Positions 23,892-30,733 of a stretch of DNA of 60,168 nt are shown here, piece by piece. Origin of the DNA: an uncultured Christensenellaceae bacterium. Its GTDB lineage: Bacteria > Bacillota > Clostridia > Christensenellales > UBA3700. The stretch lies in assembly GCA_944383905.1 (NCBI GenBank), contig CALWRI010000011.1:1-60168 (forward strand), written 5' to 3'. The position numbers were made by a program, and so were the translations under genes. The notes under the pieces were generated by a model. That model had not been told where the DNA came from. It ran no database searches and saw nothing but the letters and a program-made list of their open reading frames with translations. Position 1 is the stretch's first letter. The number at the start of each line of letters is the position of its first letter.

Positions 23892-24004
23892 TTACAGAAT
23901 ACCGTAATTATATTAACAGGCTGATTTATTTGTCAATAATTACGGAATACCGTAAGAAAAGAAATCTGATTTGATTTTATACTCGTTTTGACGGAATACC
24001 GTAA
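23892..24004. promoter_or_regulatory. Three operator palindromes between divergent genes
   Basis: TTACGGAATACCGTAA is perfect at 23940-23955; one-mismatch copies lie at 23892-23907 and 23989-24004. Starts are 48 and 49 bp apart. The first abuts the -10 box of the reverse-strand gene, the second lies just upstream of its -35 box, and the third sits 10 bp before the regulator's start codon. Confidence 0.88.
23907..23936 (-). promoter_or_regulatory. Promoter of the CTFIGH-type gene
   Basis: Reverse strand TTGACA (23931-23936), 18-bp spacer, TATAAT (23907-23912): consensus boxes flanked by operator palindromes on both sides. Confidence 0.8.
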
Positions 24005-24014
24005 AGAGGGAGTT

Positions 24015-24248
24015 ATGGATCTCAACAAGGCTGTTGTTGCAAGGATACACGAAATATGCGAAGAAACGGGTAGGAGCGTATGCGACATATGTCTTTCCGG
24101 CGGTCTTACGCCTTCTACGCTGTACGAATTGCTGTACGGCAGGACAAAGCAACCCACGATAGTCACCGTCAAGCTGTTCTGCGAAGGTGCCGGGATAACT
24201 TTGAGAGAGTTTTTTGACAGAGATTATTTCAACGAAAGAGAAAACTGA
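24015..24248 (+). CDS. Short XRE-type regulator
   Basis: A 77-residue helix-turn-helix protein starting MDLNKAVVARIHEICEETGR, with GLTPSTLYELLYGRTKQPTIVT as the recognition region and AGITLREFFD at the end. It is essentially a lone DNA-binding domain. It probably binds the palindromes directly upstream and controls itself and the divergent gene. ATG 24015 is chosen because AGAGGGAG lies just before it; the palindrome at 23989-24004 would fall inside a longer version from an upstream start. Confidence 0.88.
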   Translation: MDLNKAVVARIHEICEETGRSVCDICLSGGLTPSTLYELLYGRTKQPTIVTVKLFCEGAGITLREFFDRDYFNEREN

Positions 24249-24254
24249 TCCGCA

Positions 24255-24276
24255 CGCCGCTTTTGCGGCGTTTTTT
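24255..24276 (+). terminator. Terminator after the XRE gene
   Basis: CGCCGC-TTTT-GCGGCG followed by TTTTTT, 6 bp after the stop codon. Confidence 0.88.
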
Positions 24277-24285
24277 ATTGCTATG

Positions 24286-24939
24286 TCAGCGGTACAATCT
24301 CGGTCTCGAATTTAATATTTTGGGTTTTGAGGAGAGGATCTCGCAGCGGAGCGCGCGGAAGTTTCCGCTTGCCGTTTCGCATACCGTACCGTCGGGAAAG
24401 ATCGCGGTCGACTTGTCGTAAAAATGCGCAAAAACGGTGAGTCCCGCGCAGATCGAAAACGCGCAAAGCAGTTTTTCGTCAAGCGCGGTGTATTTGCGAT
24501 CGTCGAACACGACGCACGCCGAGCAGTCGTTGAGCGCGAGTGCGCGCCACAGCTCGGGATATTCAAAGTCCCGCCCGACGAGTACGCCCGTGCGTCCGCA
24601 TGGCAGGTCGTAACATCGCAGGTTGTTGCCCTCGGAAAAACCCGCGCGCGGAGAAATGCGGTCGCTTATGCCGAGGAGCTTGCCGTTTTCAAACGCTATC
24701 ACGCTGTCGTAACGGTCGTCGTCCACAAGCGCGCGGACGGCGCAGAATACCGCGGAGCGCGTTATCGCGGAAAGGCGCATCAGGGCGGAGACGGTTTTTT
24801 GCTCGCCTTCGAGCTCCTTTCTCATATCCAGCCTGCCCGCGACGGAGCGGTGAAAACATATTTGGTCTCCGCGCTTTGCCCGCGCGAACGCCAGCCCGAA
24901 CGCTTCTTCGGGAGGCAAACAAGAAATACAGATATGCAC
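24286..24939 (-). CDS. Nitrilase-superfamily-like protein, catalytic residues lost
   Basis: The 217-residue protein follows the carbon-nitrogen hydrolase pattern: an N-terminal strand and helix, YDSVIAFENGKLLGISDRISP where the catalytic Lys region lies, and GVLVGRDFEYPELWRALALNDCSACVV where active enzymes have a Cys (C-Y-D-x-R-F-P-E). Here that Cys is Gly (GRDFEYPE), and the usual catalytic Glu is not obvious. It is therefore probably not a hydrolase and may bind a small molecule or a partner. The best start is GTG 24937-24939, without a clear ribosome binding site; a reverse-strand TATAAT lies only 5 nt upstream, suggesting a nearly leaderless transcript. Confidence 0.65.
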   Translation of the reverse strand: MHICISCLPPEEAFGLAFARAKRGDQICFHRSVAGRLDMRKELEGEQKTVSALMRLSAITRSAVFCAVRALVDDDRYDSVIAFENGKLLGISDRISPRAGFSEGNNLRCYDLPCGRTGVLVGRDFEYPELWRALALNDCSACVVFDDRKYTALDEKLLCAFSICAGLTVFAHFYDKSTAIFPDGTVCETASGNFRALRCEILSSKPKILNSRPRLYR

Positions 24940-24981
24940 GTTGCATTATATGCCGGGAGAGAGTTTTGCGACACGCGCCGC

Positions 24982-25124
24982 AAAAAAAACAATATCCCGC
25001 CCCTTGCGGAGCGGGATTTAATTTACGGAGTCCCGGAGGAGAGTTTTATGGGGGTTGAACAAAGAAGAAGTTTGTTGTGCGTGAGAGAGAGACTCCGATT
25101 TTTGAGATAAGCTTTGTTTTTTGT
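24982..25124 (-). ncRNA. Candidate small RNA, copy 1
   Basis: Reverse strand. A TATAAT box at 25131-25136 places the start near 25124 (ACAAAAAACAAAGC). CGGAGUC (25097-25091) pairs with GACUCCG (25032-25026), closing a ~58-nt pyrimidine-rich loop. Inside it, AACAAA-CUUCUUC-UUUGUU forms a hairpin displaying CUUCUUC (25076-25058), and single-stranded ACCCCC and CUCUCCUCC resemble anti-Shine-Dalgarno sequence. An ATCCCGC/GCGGGAT hairpin (24994-25017) followed by eight T residues on the minus strand forms the terminator. No known RNA family was recognised. Confidence 0.55.
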
Positions 25125-25130
25125 AAGCTC

Positions 25131-25153
25131 ATTATAGCGGCGGCTCATTAAAG
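25131..25153 (-). promoter_or_regulatory. Promoter-like element of small RNA copy 1
   Basis: Reverse strand CTTTAAT, 10 bp, TATAATGA. Copy 2 has the same two blocks at the same spacing. No TTGACA-like -35 box is seen. Confidence 0.5.
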
Positions 25154-25244
25154 AAACGTGAAAGAAAACGGCTTTTTTGGCGAAAAAAGTTGTTTTACGC
25201 ACAATTTACAATTCGTCGTGCTTGTGAACGCGTACGCGGGAGAA

Positions 25245-25381
25245 ATATGAAAGCCCGCCGTTTTTTACGGCGGGCGGTTGGTTTACTAGAGGGAGATAAG
25301 AGGAGTGTTTTTAATAGGTGTTTGGAAGAAGTCTTTTGTGTTTTGTGCTCCGGCTCTAGTATTGGGGGTAACTCTTTTTGT
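25245..25381 (-). ncRNA. Candidate small RNA, copy 2
   Basis: Reverse strand, 257 bp from copy 1. TATAAT at 25388-25393 places the start near 25381 (ACAAAAAGAGUUACCCCC). ACUAGAG (25360-25354) pairs with CUCUAGU (25291-25285), closing a ~62-nt loop that contains GACUUCUUC, ACACUCCUCUUAUCUCCC and little purine-rich sequence. A GCCCGCCG/CGGCGGGC hairpin (25253-25275) forms the terminator, with a weak T-run. The parts come in the same order as in copy 1, but the closing stem has a different sequence that still pairs. Confidence 0.55.
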
Positions 25382-25387
25382 AGCTTC

Positions 25388-25410
25388 ATTATATTCGGAG
25401 TAAATTAAAG
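25388..25410 (-). promoter_or_regulatory. Promoter-like element of small RNA copy 2
   Basis: Reverse strand CTTTAAT, 10 bp, TATAATGA, matching copy 1 in blocks and spacing. Confidence 0.5.
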
Positions 25411-25606
25411 GAGCATTAAAAATCCGTCAAAGGCAAAAAATTTTTTCTCCCGATTTTGCGTGCGTATGACGGGAAAATCTCTCGTTTTTTACCCTTATTC
25501 CGTACTTCGCGCGGTTAAAAAACGCGCGTTTTAATCGTACTTTAATATAAAGACAATATATTTTAAGAGTAATAAATGTCAATTTACCGTTTTTTACATT
25601 AAATTG

Positions 25607-25625
25607 TCACAATCTGTGATATAAT
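25607..25625 (+). promoter_or_regulatory. Operator and extended -10 of the two-component operon
   Basis: TCACA-ATC-TGTGA (25607-25619) is a perfect inverted repeat that abuts TATAAT (25620-25625) and supplies the TGn of an extended -10 box. It is a likely binding site for the response regulator or another factor. Confidence 0.6.
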
Positions 25626-25641
25626 CGACAGTGAGGTGCTT

Positions 25642-26328
25642 ATGAAGATTTTGCTTGTAGAAGACGAAGTTCAGATGTCGGAAGCTATCGCGGGACTTTT
25701 GAGAAAAAACAAATATCTCGTCGAATGCGCTTTTGACGGAGAGGAAGGTCTGCAGATGGGGCTCGTCGGAGATTACGACGTCATCATCATGGACATAATG
25801 ATGCCCGTCATAGACGGTTATGAGGTCGTCAGACTTCTGCGAAAGAGAGGAATTACGACCCCGATAATCATGCTCACCGCACTTTCTTCGGTAGAAGACA
25901 AGGTCAAGGGGCTCGACTTGGGAGCGGACGACTATATGACAAAGCCTTTTTCTGTCGACGAGCTCGAAGCCCGCTTGCGCGCGATAGCGAGAAGACGCGG
26001 GCAGGCGGTCGCGGACAACAATATAAAAGTGGGCAACGTGACCCTGAACATCAAACAATTCACTCTTTCAGCGGGAGGCAAGAGCATCGCTCTTTCGGGC
26101 AAGGAATACGAGCTTGCGTTCTGCTTTTTCTCCAATCCGAGCGCAGTCTTCACAAAGGACGAGCTCATCAACAAAGTTTGGGGCTTCGACTGTGATTTCG
26201 AGTCCAACAATCTTGAAGTCTACATCTCTTTTTTGCGCAAAAAACTCAACTATCTCGATCCCGACGTGACGATATCTTCGGTCAGAGGCGTCGGGTACAA
26301 ACTCGTATGCAAGGGCGCGAATGGATAA
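25642..26328 (+). CDS. OmpR/PhoB-family response regulator
   Basis: The 228-residue regulator has a receiver domain (1-120) with Glu7/Asp8, phospho-acceptor Asp51, Thr79 and Lys101, and a C-terminal winged-helix domain (about 130-225) with LSGKEYELAFCFFSNPSAVFTKDEL and VRGVGYKL. It is activated by the adjacent histidine kinase and binds DNA as a dimer. ATG 25642 has GTGAGG upstream; the in-frame GTG at 25636 overlaps that site. The kinase gene starts 8 bp before its stop. Confidence 0.95.
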   Translation: MKILLVEDEVQMSEAIAGLLRKNKYLVECAFDGEEGLQMGLVGDYDVIIMDIMMPVIDGYEVVRLLRKRGITTPIIMLTALSSVEDKVKGLDLGADDYMTKPFSVDELEARLRAIARRRGQAVADNNIKVGNVTLNIKQFTLSAGGKSIALSGKEYELAFCFFSNPSAVFTKDELINKVWGFDCDFESNNLEVYISFLRKKLNYLDPDVTISSVRGVGYKLVCKGANG

Positions 26329-27613
26329 GGTCTTAAATCAGCTGCGGCGAAGATTCATAATAGTCTTCATGATAGTGGGCGGAGCGTTTCTTTTGCTTGC
26401 CTACGGGTCTATTTTCGTCGTAAACGTCACGCAGACCGTGAGCTCCATAGACCGCGATCTCAACGCGGTGCTCGACAAAGCACCTTTCCCCGGGTTGATA
26501 GACAAGGACGAGTGGATGCAGAGATCCAACTGCATCATCATAGTCAGAGACGATGCGGGGGTCGCCGCGTACAACGCAGACTCTTACGATTCCGAAGAAC
26601 TCGAAGAGATCGTAAAATTCGTCGTCGCCGAAGGGGAGGAGAGTTTTAGTTTCAACGGCAGATATTACAAATCCACATACCGCAATCTTCTGGGCAACGA
26701 CATCACGTTATATGCCGTCTACGACTGGACCGCGGACAGATCCGATCTGGCGGAGGCGGGCGTTGTAACGGCTCTCGTATATTTCTTCTGTCTCGTGCTT
26801 TTGTTCATCTTCGGCAACATGGTGGCAAAACAGGTCGTGGAACCGGTAAAACATTCTTACGAACAGCAGAAAAAGCTCGTCGCGGACGCGTCTCACGAGC
26901 TCAAAACGCCGATAGCGATAATAGGCGCCAATCTGTCTCTTATTTCGAGCGACCCCGACTCTTCTGTCGCGCAGAACGAGCATTGGATAAAGAACATAGA
27001 GTCGCAGCTGGGCAGAATGAGCGCGCTCGTCTCCGATATGCTCGAACTTCACCGCGCGGACGAAGCGAAAAACAAGCCAGCGACAAGCGAGGACGTCTCG
27101 GAGATGCTCAACGGCGTGTTGTTGTCTTTCGAGGCGCGCTGTTTTGAAAAGAACGTGACTCTGACGCAGGAGCTCCAGCCTGACGTAAAACTTCTTTGCA
27201 TAAAGCAGAATATGGAGCGCTTGTTTGCGATACTGATGGACAACGCGCTCAAATATACTCCCGAGGGAGGGAAGATCGACGTCTCTCTCAAAGGGGACAA
27301 GAAAAACGTGACCGTTGATTTCACCAATTACGGCGTCGGCATCGCAAAAGAACACCTCGGCAAGATATTCGACCGCTTCTACCGCGTGGACAACGCGCGT
27401 ACGCAAAGTGCGAAACAGGGCAACAGTTTCGGACTGGGGCTCAGTCTCGCCAAGTCGATAGTCCTCGACCACGACGGCACGATAACGTGTAGCAGTGACG
27501 GCGAAAAATACGTCACGTTCAGAATAGAACTGCCTGTAAAGCAGGCGAAGAAAAAGGGAGAGAACGAGCCTCACAAACAGCAAAGCCGTCGCAATCCGAA
27601 GCAGGGGGAATGA
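26321..27613 (+). CDS. Sensor histidine kinase
   Basis: The 430-residue membrane kinase has a transmembrane helix near 13-38, an extracellular sensor of about 105 residues, a second helix near 147-170, the H-box VADASHELKTPIAI (His192) and an HATPase domain with N-box MDNALKYTPEGG, G1 YGVGIAKEHLGKIFDRFYR and G2 FGLGLSLAKSIV. It autophosphorylates on His and passes phosphate to the upstream regulator. It overlaps that gene by 8 bp. The signal is unknown. The C-terminal tail is Lys/Gln/Arg-rich. Confidence 0.95.
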   Translation: MDKVLNQLRRRFIIVFMIVGGAFLLLAYGSIFVVNVTQTVSSIDRDLNAVLDKAPFPGLIDKDEWMQRSNCIIIVRDDAGVAAYNADSYDSEELEEIVKFVVAEGEESFSFNGRYYKSTYRNLLGNDITLYAVYDWTADRSDLAEAGVVTALVYFFCLVLLFIFGNMVAKQVVEPVKHSYEQQKKLVADASHELKTPIAIIGANLSLISSDPDSSVAQNEHWIKNIESQLGRMSALVSDMLELHRADEAKNKPATSEDVSEMLNGVLLSFEARCFEKNVTLTQELQPDVKLLCIKQNMERLFAILMDNALKYTPEGGKIDVSLKGDKKNVTVDFTNYGVGIAKEHLGKIFDRFYRVDNARTQSAKQGNSFGLGLSLAKSIVLDHDGTITCSSDGEKYVTFRIELPVKQAKKKGENEPHKQQSRRNPKQGE

Positions 27614-27676
27614 CCTGCCCGAAAAGAATGACCCGCAAAAGCGGAGTACTAAGATACATTAAGGGAGGAGAAAATC

Positions 27677-28846
27677 ATGTTTAATTTTCGTATGCCTACG
27701 AGACTTATATTCGGAGTCGGCTCTCTCGGGCAACTTCACAAATATGCCGACCTCGGCAAGAAGGCGCTCGTAGTCGTCAGCAACGGCAAGTCGACGAAGG
27801 CGAACGGCTATCTCGACAGAGTGACCGAGCAGCTTGAAAAGGCGGGCGCGAAGTGGGCGCTTTTTGACGAAATAGAACCAAATCCGCTCAAAGCCACCGT
27901 CGAAAGAGGCGCGGCTGCGGCGAGGGAAAACGGCTGCGACTTTATCGTCGCGCTGGGCGGAGGCAGCGTTATGGACGCGAGCAAGGCGATCGCTTCGATG
28001 GCGACCAACGACGGCGATCTGTGGGATTACGTCTACGGCGGCACGGGCAAGTGCAAGCCGCTCAAAGAAGCTCCTCTTCCGATCATTGCGATAACGACCA
28101 CCGCGGGCACGGGATCCGAAGTGGACGAATACGGCGTGATAACCAATCCCGAAACGCACGAGAAGATAGGCTTCGGCGGCGACCCGAGGCTTTTCCCCGT
28201 CGTCGCGATCGTCGATCCCGAACTGATGAAGACCGTGCCCCCGAAGTTTACCGCTTATCAGGGCTTCGACGCGCTTTTCCACAGCACAGAAAGCTATATC
28301 AACAAGGACGCCAACGAGATGAGCGATATGGTGTCTTCGACGGCGATAAAGAATATCGGCTCTTATCTCGCAAAAGCCGTGGCGGACGGCAACGACGTCG
28401 AGGCGCGCACCGCAGTGGCGTGGGCGAATACGATGAGCGGTTACGCGATGGTGATCGGCGGCTGTACGAGCGAGCATTCTCTCGAGCACGCGATGAGCGC
28501 ATATCACCAGGAGCTTCCTCACGGCGCGGGACTTATAATGATAAGTCTTGCTTATTACAAGCATTTTATCGACGCACACGTCTGCGACGACAGGTTTGTG
28601 GATATGGCAAAGTGGCTGGGCAGAAGCGACGCAGACAAGCCCGAAGATTTCCTGACCGCGCTTGCAGATCTGCAAAAGGCGTGCGGAGTATACGGACTCA
28701 AGATGTCCGATTACGGCATAACCCCGCAGGAGTTCGGCGTACTTGCCGACAATGCGCGTTCTGCAATGGGCGGTCTGTTCGGCAGGGACAGGGTGGATCT
28801 TTCAAAGGATGATTGCGTAAAGATATACGAAAGATCTTTTGCCTGA
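27677..28846 (+). CDS. Iron-containing alcohol dehydrogenase
   Basis: The 389-residue enzyme belongs to the Fe-ADH (butanol dehydrogenase-like) family: GGGSVMDASKAIA binds NAD(P)H, and metal ligands lie in IVDPELM, GFDALFHSTES, SEHSLEHAMSA and LPHGAGLIM. It reduces aldehydes in fermentation; the exact substrate is unknown. GGGAGGAG precedes the ATG. It stands alone between the two-component operon and a strong bidirectional terminator. A second, diverged Fe-ADH is at 54469. Confidence 0.94.
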   Translation: MFNFRMPTRLIFGVGSLGQLHKYADLGKKALVVVSNGKSTKANGYLDRVTEQLEKAGAKWALFDEIEPNPLKATVERGAAAARENGCDFIVALGGGSVMDASKAIASMATNDGDLWDYVYGGTGKCKPLKEAPLPIIAITTTAGTGSEVDEYGVITNPETHEKIGFGGDPRLFPVVAIVDPELMKTVPPKFTAYQGFDALFHSTESYINKDANEMSDMVSSTAIKNIGSYLAKAVADGNDVEARTAVAWANTMSGYAMVIGGCTSEHSLEHAMSAYHQELPHGAGLIMISLAYYKHFIDAHVCDDRFVDMAKWLGRSDADKPEDFLTALADLQKACGVYGLKMSDYGITPQEFGVLADNARSAMGGLFGRDRVDLSKDDCVKIYERSFA

Positions 28847-28862
28847 AAAAAGAAACGCATTA

Positions 28863-28893
28863 AAAAAAAACGAAGGGCAACCTTCGTTTTTTT
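28863..28893. terminator. Bidirectional terminator
   Basis: CGAAGG-GCAA-CCTTCG with a GNRA tetraloop, an A-run on the left and a T-run on the right, between the convergent Fe-ADH and Nudix genes. Confidence 0.92.
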
Positions 28894-28969
28894 GTTTTTG
28901 CCGTATATTTTCCGTTCGAGCAAGAGAACAAAAGCGTTTCTCCGAGAAGCGGACGCGTCACAGGACTCC

Positions 28970-29461
28970 TTATTTTTTGAGATAATCTTTCAGCCGGTTG
29001 AGATTTCCTTTGCAGAGAGAGCCTTTTTTTATCTCCTCGGCGAGCTCGTTTGCCGTTACCCATTTGTAACCGCAGGTCTCCCCTTTTTGAAGAGTGACGT
29101 CGTTTTTGTCGCAGTCCGTTTCGCACAGATAGTTCACAAATATCGTGCGTTTTTCTTCGTCTACGGTCTGAAACAGCTCCGTCAGTTTTGTTGCCGTTAT
29201 GCCCGTTTCTTCGCGCAGTTCGCGCAACGCGCAGGCTTCTTTGCTTTCTCCTTTCAAAGCAGCGCCTCCTGCCGTGGCTTCGTACAGCCCCGGGCTCGTC
29301 TCCTTGCTTTCGTCCCGTTTCATCAGCAGGATAGTCCCGTCGACGTGCCGTACGATCACGTCGCAGGCAAGATGATATATGCCTTTAGGCACGGGATTGC
29401 CGCGGATAAGGATAATGCCCGCAGGAGAACCGTCCTTAAAATAGCCGTCCCATAATTCCAT
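28970..29461 (-). CDS. Nudix hydrolase
   Basis: The 163-residue protein has the Nudix box GAALKGESKEACALRELREETGI laid out as G-x5-E-x7-R-E-x2-E-E-x-G (about 66-88), which binds Mg and splits nucleoside-diphosphate-linked substrates. The N-terminus (MELWDGYFKDGSPAG) matches Nudix proteins related to IPP isomerase-like or NUDT-type housekeeping enzymes, but the substrate is not predictable. GGAGG lies 5 nt before the ATG. Confidence 0.93.
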   Translation of the reverse strand: MELWDGYFKDGSPAGIILIRGNPVPKGIYHLACDVIVRHVDGTILLMKRDESKETSPGLYEATAGGAALKGESKEACALRELREETGITATKLTELFQTVDEEKRTIFVNYLCETDCDKNDVTLQKGETCGYKWVTANELAEEIKKGSLCKGNLNRLKDYLKK

Positions 29462-29671
29462 AACAACCTCCGCTTGAAAGGAAAAAGTAAAACTTTATCT
29501 TATAATATCAACGTCAGAGCCAAAAAACAACGCTTTTTGCGGGTCGGAACGGTAAAAATTAAGTAAAGTCGTCGCTCGAGAAATAAATCGGCTTTTTCGT
29601 TCGAAATAGCAGTTAGAGGCAGACTCTGAAAGATCGACCAAAGAAAAAAAGGGAAAAACTGACGCTCGTCG

Positions 29672-30586
29672 TCAGGAGACAGGTACGAACGGACGCGCTT
29701 TCTCGCCCGAAAAGGTGATCGCAAAGTCGGCGGGATCGAGATTTCCTCCCTCTTTGCAAAGACGCAGAAATTTGCGTATGAGTACGGACGAAGTCGCGAC
29801 CGCGTTGTCAAAGATCTCGCGGCAAGAGAAAGACGCCGTCTCGTCCGCGTCGATGTATACGGGATAGCTGCGGTGCTCCTCGTTGAGGAAATCGTAATCG
29901 GGATCCGTTCCGTCGGGCAGGAAAAATCCGACGATGTAAGAAGGATAGCCCATCTTCTTCGCGGCGAAGCGCAGTACGGCGCAGGGCAGGGAGCGCGGCT
30001 TGTAGAATACGCGCTGATAACGGTACATTCTGGACGGCAGTTTTTTGAGCAGAGAAAAGGGAACGTCCACGCCGTATATCTTGTCGACGACGTCGTGCCA
30101 TACGGCAGCGAGACTCAAAGCCGCACGCTTTCGGGTGACGAGCACGGATTTCAGAGAGACGTCCTCTCCGCGTTCCGTCGCGGCTTTCGCGAAAGCGCAG
30201 TCGACTCGTGTCTCGAGCATCATGTGCAGGCATCCTTTCAGATGTTCGGGATAAAGAGCGGGCAGGCGGGTCTCCGCCTCGTATTCGACGTAAGGGTGAA
30301 GCGCGCTGTCGAGCGCGTAGTGGCAAAGATACCCGAGGCAGTACGCGAGCACGTCTTTCCGATCGTTGCTCTTGCAGTAGCCGAGCAGACGTGAGAAGGT
30401 CTCAAAGTTGCCTTCGTCGTGAGTGCGGGCGCCGTAACCCCTGAATTTGCCGAAAGCGTAAAAGAGCAGATCTCCTCCCTGCGCGCCGAGCAGAAAACAG
30501 TCGCCGTATTCGGTGAGGAGACCGTCGCAATCGTCGTTGTTAATGACCGCCTTTGCGGCGAGATAATGCAAACGGTATGAAGCCAT
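29672..30586 (-). CDS. Zinc-dependent phospholipase C-like protein
   Basis: The 304-residue protein matches the Zn_dep_PLPC family: MASYRLHYLAAKAV with an N-terminal His, LLGAQGGDLLFYAFG, ARTHDEGNFETF and YLCHYALDSALHPYVEYEAE, where several His and Asp residues would bind zinc. There is no signal peptide, unlike secreted clostridial phospholipases, so an intracellular hydrolase role is more likely. No ribosome binding site is visible: the ATG lies only 12 nt after a TATAAT box, so the mRNA would have a leader of about 6 nt. Confidence 0.85.
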   Translation of the reverse strand: MASYRLHYLAAKAVINNDDCDGLLTEYGDCFLLGAQGGDLLFYAFGKFRGYGARTHDEGNFETFSRLLGYCKSNDRKDVLAYCLGYLCHYALDSALHPYVEYEAETRLPALYPEHLKGCLHMMLETRVDCAFAKAATERGEDVSLKSVLVTRKRAALSLAAVWHDVVDKIYGVDVPFSLLKKLPSRMYRYQRVFYKPRSLPCAVLRFAAKKMGYPSYIVGFFLPDGTDPDYDFLNEEHRSYPVYIDADETASFSCREIFDNAVATSSVLIRKFLRLCKEGGNLDPADFAITFSGEKARPFVPVS

Positions 30587-30598
30587 AAATCAAAAAAT

Positions 30599-30627
30599 AT
30601 TATAGCAAAACACGCGGGATAAAGCAA
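30599..30627 (-). promoter_or_regulatory. Promoter of the phospholipase-like gene
   Basis: Reverse strand TTGCTT, 17-bp spacer, TATAAT, the last box 12 nt from the start codon, which implies a nearly leaderless mRNA. Box positions were counted by eye and may be off by one or two bases. Confidence 0.65.
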
Positions 30628-30682
30628 GCGCGGATCGGACCTGAGGCAGTACTTGCGACGCCGCGGCGGGAAAGGGCGCATA

Positions 30683-30711
30683 TTGACGACGTCCGGATAA
30701 CGTAATATAAT
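30683..30711 (+). promoter_or_regulatory. Promoter of the 30734 gene
   Basis: TTGACG (30683-30688), 17-bp spacer, TATAAT (30706-30711), then AAAGGGAG before the ATG. Confidence 0.8.
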
Positions 30712-30733
30712 AAAGAAAAAAGGGAGAAAAGCC

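Larger units (their letters stand above)
24940..25641. other. Gene-free 700-bp regulatory RNA region
   Basis: No protein gene is convincing here. The stretch holds two related reverse-strand small RNA candidates with their own -10 boxes and hairpin terminators, then a GC-rich hairpin (around 25507-25530) and the promoter of the two-component operon. Confidence 0.6.

Noticed and set aside
24982..25410. 6S RNA or a known riboswitch as explanation for the paired RNA candidates
   Set aside because: Neither unit shows the long rod with central bubble of 6S RNA or a recognised aptamer, and each has its own promoter-like box and terminator rather than a downstream gene.
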